64,000 bases of DNA. Origin: Fastidiosipila sanguinis (GTDB lineage Bacteria; Bacillota; Clostridia; Saccharofermentanales; Fastidiosipilaceae). The stretch lies in assembly GCF_002998295.1 (NCBI RefSeq), contig NZ_CP027226.1, positions 1,666,001-1,730,000 on the forward strand, given 5' to 3'. Below, piece after piece: positions 60,524 to 64,000 of the stretch (within the stretch, counting starts at the first letter, position 1; every line of letters starts with the position of its first letter). The translations under genes were made by a program, and so were the position numbers. The notes below the pieces were generated by a model. That model saw nothing but the letters and a program-made list of their open reading frames with translations, made no database searches and was not told where the DNA came from.

Positions 60524-61522
60524 ATGGATGGTTTAGCTGATGTGTTTATGGACGACGTTCTATTACCACAAGTTTTTATCACTGATTATTTGCCGAAGTT
60601 AAGCTATTTAGCAATTAAAGTTTATATCTCCTCACTTTTGTTTAAAGATAATCAGAACAAGGTAAAAACTGAGTCTTGTCGTAGACAACTTTCTTTGAGC
60701 GAAGAAGATACCAAAGCTGCCTTAATGGAGTTAGTCAGTCAAGAATTGGTTATTGCTGCTGCAGATTTAGAGAGCTTTATCTTAATTAATTTGAAGAAAA
60801 AAGCTATAGAGAGATCATACAGGAAAATTACTGCTAAACCAATGAAAGAGTCTGTAGAAAATAACAGTAAATCCAAAGAACGTAATGCCCTGATAAGTAG
60901 CGTAAATAACACATATTTCCAAGGAATGATGGGGCCCAATTGGTATCAGGCTATAGATAATTGGTTTGATACATATGACTTCGAGCCAGCTGTTGTTTAC
61001 CAAATGTTTGTTGATGCGGCCGAAAGAAATGTCTTGCATGGACCAAATTATTTAAATACAGTGGCGGCAGATTATGGTCGTAAACAAGTTAAGACTTTCA
61101 GAGATTTAGCCCAGTATAAGGAACAAAATAAGGCTGTAAGTCGTTTGGCTCGTAGAGTTGGCAACGCCTTGAACAAAAGAATGACCAGTTTTGATTTCTC
61201 TATTGTTGAGAAATGGTTGATAGAATACAAATATGACTATGATATTATCGAGCTTGCGCTAGAATCTGCGGTCAGATTATCCGAACCAAACTTGAATTAC
61301 TTCGACAAAATATTATCTAGTTGGTATGAAGCTGGAATCAAGACCAGGAAAGAAGCTGAGAATTTACTTAAAAACAATCAACAAGAGGCAGAGAAGCAGA
61401 GAAAGTCTAGAGCTAGCAGAAAATCTAATTTGCCACGCATTGACGAGCGAGAATATAGTGATGAGGAAATTGAGAGTTACTACTATTATGCAGTTAGCAA
61501 GGATGAAGAGGAAGAAGAGTAG
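60524..61522 (+). CDS. DnaD-domain replication initiation protein
   Basis: A 332-residue protein with GGGGG before the ATG. The N-terminal winged helix (about 20-90) has SYLAIKVYISSLLFKD and RRQLSLSEEDTKAALMELVS. Two DnaD (DDBH2) modules follow: one at about 125-200 (YQAIDNWFDTYDFEPAVVYQ) and one at about 220-290 (VEKWLIEYKYDYDIIELALE, LNYFDKILSSWYEAGIKT). The end is basic then acidic. DnaD proteins remodel the origin and recruit the helicase loader, which is encoded next. This DnaD-DnaI/C pair is typical of Clostridia. Confidence 0.9.
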   Translation: MDGLADVFMDDVLLPQVFITDYLPKLSYLAIKVYISSLLFKDNQNKVKTESCRRQLSLSEEDTKAALMELVSQELVIAAADLESFILINLKKKAIERSYRKITAKPMKESVENNSKSKERNALISSVNNTYFQGMMGPNWYQAIDNWFDTYDFEPAVVYQMFVDAAERNVLHGPNYLNTVAADYGRKQVKTFRDLAQYKEQNKAVSRLARRVGNALNKRMTSFDFSIVEKWLIEYKYDYDIIELALESAVRLSEPNLNYFDKILSSWYEAGIKTRKEAENLLKNNQQEAEKQRKSRASRKSNLPRIDEREYSDEEIESYYYYAVSKDEEEEE

Positions 61523-61616
61523 TTTAGGGTAGTTAGTTTAGGATAAGTTTAATGAAGTTAAGCTAGGTCAAAGACGAGCGAACTTAAGTTTGTAACCACC
61601 AACAGAGAGGAACAAG

Positions 61617-62618
61617 ATGAATAAAGCAGAATTACTAAACAAGGTGAAAAATGTTTATTCAGAACGACAACTCATAGCCAGTTTGAAAAGAGATCAGTTG
61701 ATTGCGCATTATAGAGATAATAATCCGCAAGAAGCGAAGAAGCTCGAGAGTCAGGCTGAATCACGCTGGGAAGATTTAAATAATATCCTTGAATTAGCTG
61801 CAAAAAATGCTTTGCCTTCAGTTGCGAAAAATAATTTAACTGAGACTCCTACTGCTACTGATTTTAACGAGGTTTACAAAGAGATTTCTAATTCCACCAA
61901 CTTCTGCAACCTCTGCAACGATACTGCAATTTACAATGGAGGAAAATGTCCGAAGTGTTTCAGTGCTACCTGGGTACAGGTTTTGCGAGAAAATATTGAC
62001 CCATTACTGCCACAAGCAGAACACAATTTCGATAACTTCGATCTCAACATTTTCTCTGAAGATTCCGTAAATACAGCAGTAGGAAAAGTCAAGCCAAGAA
62101 AACAGATTGAGGGAATTTTAGATTTATCTAAACAATTTTTAGAAGATTTTCCAAAATATAGCGATAATCTATTTTTCACAGGTAGAGCAGGAACCGGTAA
62201 GACCTATCTGGCAGAATGTATAGCCAATGAAGTCTTGGCGGAAAATTATCTCGCCCTTGTCTTAGATATGCTGAAAATAGAAGAAATAATAAATAACCTA
62301 AGGACTAAGCAAAGAAGTTTCTCGACCAAAGCAGAGCAATTATCCAAGGCTCAAAATGACTACAACTTGCTTCTAGAAGCTGACTTGCTTGTAATTGATG
62401 ACTTAGGTTTACAAACAGATTTACTAACTAATCCATTAGCAGAATTGATAGCGATTTTAAGAGAGCGCAATATTAATAAGAAAGTAACTATAATAACCAG
62501 TAATTACGATATAAAAGATCTCAAAAAAGTTTTTGACGAGCGATTATTTTCAAGATTAATGCAGAACTTCAAGATGCTGCCTTTCGTAGGCGAGGACTTA
62601 CGTCTGAAGAGGAGATAA
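61617..62618 (+). CDS. Replicative helicase loader, DnaC/DnaI-like AAA+ ATPase
   Basis: A 333-residue protein. A helical N-terminus is followed by a zinc knuckle (CNLCND and CPKC, about 97-115) and an AAA+ domain with Walker A GRAGTGKT from 189, Walker B LLVIDDLG and sensor 1 VTIITSNY, ending RLMQNFKMLPFVGEDLRLKR. It is like DnaI, which loads the DnaB helicase. The zinc site at the N-terminal helicase-contact domain fits. GAGAGG precedes the ATG, 94 nt after the DnaD gene. Confidence 0.92.
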   Translation: MNKAELLNKVKNVYSERQLIASLKRDQLIAHYRDNNPQEAKKLESQAESRWEDLNNILELAAKNALPSVAKNNLTETPTATDFNEVYKEISNSTNFCNLCNDTAIYNGGKCPKCFSATWVQVLRENIDPLLPQAEHNFDNFDLNIFSEDSVNTAVGKVKPRKQIEGILDLSKQFLEDFPKYSDNLFFTGRAGTGKTYLAECIANEVLAENYLALVLDMLKIEEIINNLRTKQRSFSTKAEQLSKAQNDYNLLLEADLLVIDDLGLQTDLLTNPLAELIAILRERNINKKVTIITSNYDIKDLKKVFDERLFSRLMQNFKMLPFVGEDLRLKRR

Positions 62619-62620
62619 TT

Positions 62621-63058
62621 GTGGTCAAGGGTATAGGTGTAGATATAATTAAAACCAGTAGAATGCGAGCTGCTATTGAAAGAAAAGGCTTGAAGTTTGT
62701 CGAGAGATTTTGCACTGAGACTGAAATTGCAAGTGTTCTCAAGAAGGAAATTATTGAGGAAGCTTTAGCAGAAGGGTCTACTCTTGAAGAGGAATATTTA
62801 GAAGCAGATAACTGGCGAATCGATTCTGTGGCTGGGCTTTTTGCGAGTAAGGAAGCATTTGGCAAGGCTATGGGGACTGGTATTTCTCGTGGTGTGAATT
62901 TGAGAGAGATTGAGATTAGATACGATGAATTGGGTGCACCAAGATACGTGTTGCACGGTAATACGCTGAAGGAGTTTACTGACAGAGGCTATACAGATGC
63001 GAAATTAAGCATTAGTCATGATGGTGGACTTGCGATAGCTTTTTGCGTTATTTCTTAA
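62621..63058 (+). CDS. acpS: Holo-[acyl-carrier-protein] synthase
   Basis: A 145-residue protein starting at GTG two bases after the helicase loader stop; the site GAAGAGGAG lies inside that gene. AcpS landmarks are GIGVDIIKTSRM with D8, FCTETEI, AGLFASKEAFGKAMGTG with the second metal ligand Glu, and LSISHDGGLAIAF. It transfers phosphopantetheine from CoA to ACP. Between FCTETEI and the KEAF helix there is an acidic insertion of about 25 residues (EEALAEGSTLEEEYLEADNW) that makes it longer than usual (115-125). Confidence 0.92.
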   Translation: MVKGIGVDIIKTSRMRAAIERKGLKFVERFCTETEIASVLKKEIIEEALAEGSTLEEEYLEADNWRIDSVAGLFASKEAFGKAMGTGISRGVNLREIEIRYDELGAPRYVLHGNTLKEFTDRGYTDAKLSISHDGGLAIAFCVIS

Positions 63059-63273
63059 ACTTTTTGGTTTTTTTAAGCTTGAGTTTAAAAATCAGCGAAA
63101 ATTAGGTGAAAAAATTAATATAGTCTATTGCATTTTAGGTGTGAAATTAGGTATAATGAATTTCCGTGCGTTTTTCGTAGAAGATAAATCCATGGAATAT
63201 TAGTTTAAGTATAGAGGAATATACAGCTGAGTTAAGATTAATAAATAAAATCTTAATTTGAGTAGTGTTTTGC

Positions 63274-63302
63274 TTGAAAAGCGTCTGTACTTGTGTTAGT
63301 AT
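63274..63302 (+). promoter_or_regulatory. Promoter of rpmB
   Basis: TTGAAA and TAGTAT are separated by 17 bp, with TG one base before the -10 (extended -10). It lies 52 nt before the rpmB start codon. The remaining 215 nt to acpS are AT-rich with nothing else recognisable. Confidence 0.7.
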
Positions 63303-63354
63303 TTCGTACGCACTAAAATTTATGCAAGAAAATTATCGAGGAGGTGTAGGTAAT

Positions 63355-63552
63355 ATGGCTAAATGTGTAGTATGTGATAAGAGCGTAACTTCAGCAAGAA
63401 GAATTAGTATAACTCGTTCTCAAGTATCACGTAGAGCAAAACGCAAACAAAAAGGTAATATTCGTAAGGTTAGAGCTATAGTTGATGGTACTCCTATGAG
63501 AGTCAACGCTTGTGCAAGCTGCCTCCGTAATGGTGCCGTAGAAAGAGCTTAA
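63355..63552 (+). CDS. rpmB: 50S ribosomal protein L28
   Basis: A 65-residue ribosomal protein started at the ATG after GAGGAGGTG; the frame from 63265 is an unlikely extension. It keeps four cysteines (C4, C7, C53, C56) in two CxxC pairs, the zinc-binding form of L28. MAKCVVCDKSVTSARRISIT and the basic centre RRAKRKQKGNIRKVRA match the family. Bacteria that need zinc-independent ribosomes often carry a second copy lacking these Cys; none is seen here. Confidence 0.96.
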   Translation: MAKCVVCDKSVTSARRISITRSQVSRRAKRKQKGNIRKVRAIVDGTPMRVNACASCLRNGAVERA

Positions 63553-63580
63553 TATCCTGTTATTACAGAAAAAGTTTAGC

Positions 63581-63630
63581 AAACCTATTAATTGGAATAT
63601 CTGAGATGTTTTAATTAATAGGTTTTATTT
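63581..63630 (+). terminator. Terminator of rpmB
   Basis: AAACCTATTAATT pairs with AATTAATAGGTTT (13 bp) around 19 nt, followed by TATTTTG. Confidence 0.85.
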
Positions 63631-63746
63631 TGTCTTTTTGTTGAAGGGTATTGGCGTGTGTTTGAGGGTGCAGATGACGGAGGGCATATGGTAGGACAGA
63701 AAGGTTGCAACTGACAGGGTCAAAGACGGAAGGGTGACGCTCTTCG

Positions 63747-63950
63747 CTAAAGCCTAGAAACAATGGCAATAATGATTAGAATAAGCGCAAACACAGCTAT
63801 GGCAAAAACGAACATAGCATTTCTTTTCTTTTTAGTATCTTCTAACTCTTGGAGACGTTTGTTTTTTCGATATTCTGCAGCATCAAACTTATTGCTTCCT
63901 AGAGCTTTATGGTTAGTATTTTTCTTGTTGTTTTGCTTTGGGGTTTTCAT
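63747..63950 (-). CDS. Small tail-anchored membrane protein, 67 residues
   Basis: A lysine/asparagine-rich N-terminus (MKTPKQNNKKNTNHKALG) and a charged helix (EYRKNKRLQELEDTKKKRNA) lead to one C-terminal membrane helix (MFVFAIAVFALILIIIAIV). AGGAG lies 12 nt before the ATG. No family is recognised; topology suggests a cytosolic domain fixed to the membrane. Confidence 0.6.
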   Translation of the reverse strand: MKTPKQNNKKNTNHKALGSNKFDAAEYRKNKRLQELEDTKKKRNAMFVFAIAVFALILIIIAIVSRL

Positions 63951-64000
63951 TTTATAAATTTCTCCTGCTACGTTTTTATATTTTCTGAGTTGCGCATTTC

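Overview
The window looks like chromosomal DNA of a low-GC Gram-positive bacterium of the Clostridia. Strong AGGAGG-type ribosome binding sites, T-tailed terminators, the order remA-gmk-rpoZ, single-chain GlyRS, a DnaD/DnaI-type loader pair, FemAB and xpt all fit this. A fused PGK-TIM gene and an FHA-SEDS gene narrow it somewhat. An anaerobic host-associated Oscillospiraceae/Fastidiosipila-like lineage is a guess, not something the sequence proves. No spore genes, rRNA or CRISPR array are seen.

Region 1 (1-14.4 kb) is a glycan-use locus. It holds the tail of a sugar ABC binding protein, a phosphohexomutase, two GH94-type phosphorylases, a 1371-residue secreted GH16+GH18 protein with a sortase-like tail, a cytosolic GH84 hexosaminidase and a convergent cytosolic GH18. 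The likely scheme is outside cutting of a beta-linked, probably GlcNAc-containing polymer, ABC uptake of oligosaccharides, inside trimming and phosphorolysis, and entry of sugar-1-phosphate through the mutase. Region 2 (14.4-18.8 kb) is a MarR regulator with a clear operator, followed by a heterodimeric ABC exporter.

Region 3 (18.8-23.1 kb) is accessory DNA: very small proteins like those of mobile elements, a zinc-ribbon protein, a lipoprotein and two unassigned structured RNA candidates. It lies beside a tRNA-Thr, but no integrase is present. Region 4 (23.3-30 kb) has xpt, an ABC-2 transporter, a FemAB enzyme, TrmO, a GIY-YIG protein and a LysM cell-wall protein. Region 5 (30.1-34 kb) is a bacteriocin-type ABC operon beside a broken RhuM-like gene.

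Region 6 (34-46 kb) is core: FHA-SEDS glycan polymerase with its PBP, remA, gmk, an omega subunit with a very long acidic tail, glyQS, and two large TPR-like envelope proteins. Region 7 (46.1-56.3 kb) has a five-gene membrane/ABC operon behind a palindromic operator, then an LplABC-type sugar importer whose first start site is covered by a 17-bp stem, a TIM-barrel isomerase and an AraC regulator broken in an A9 run. Region 8 (56.4-64 kb) has the PGK-TIM fusion, a YwaF-like membrane protein, an M15 carboxypeptidase, DnaD and DnaI-like loaders, acpS and rpmB.

All functions are inferred from reading the translations; no database search was run.
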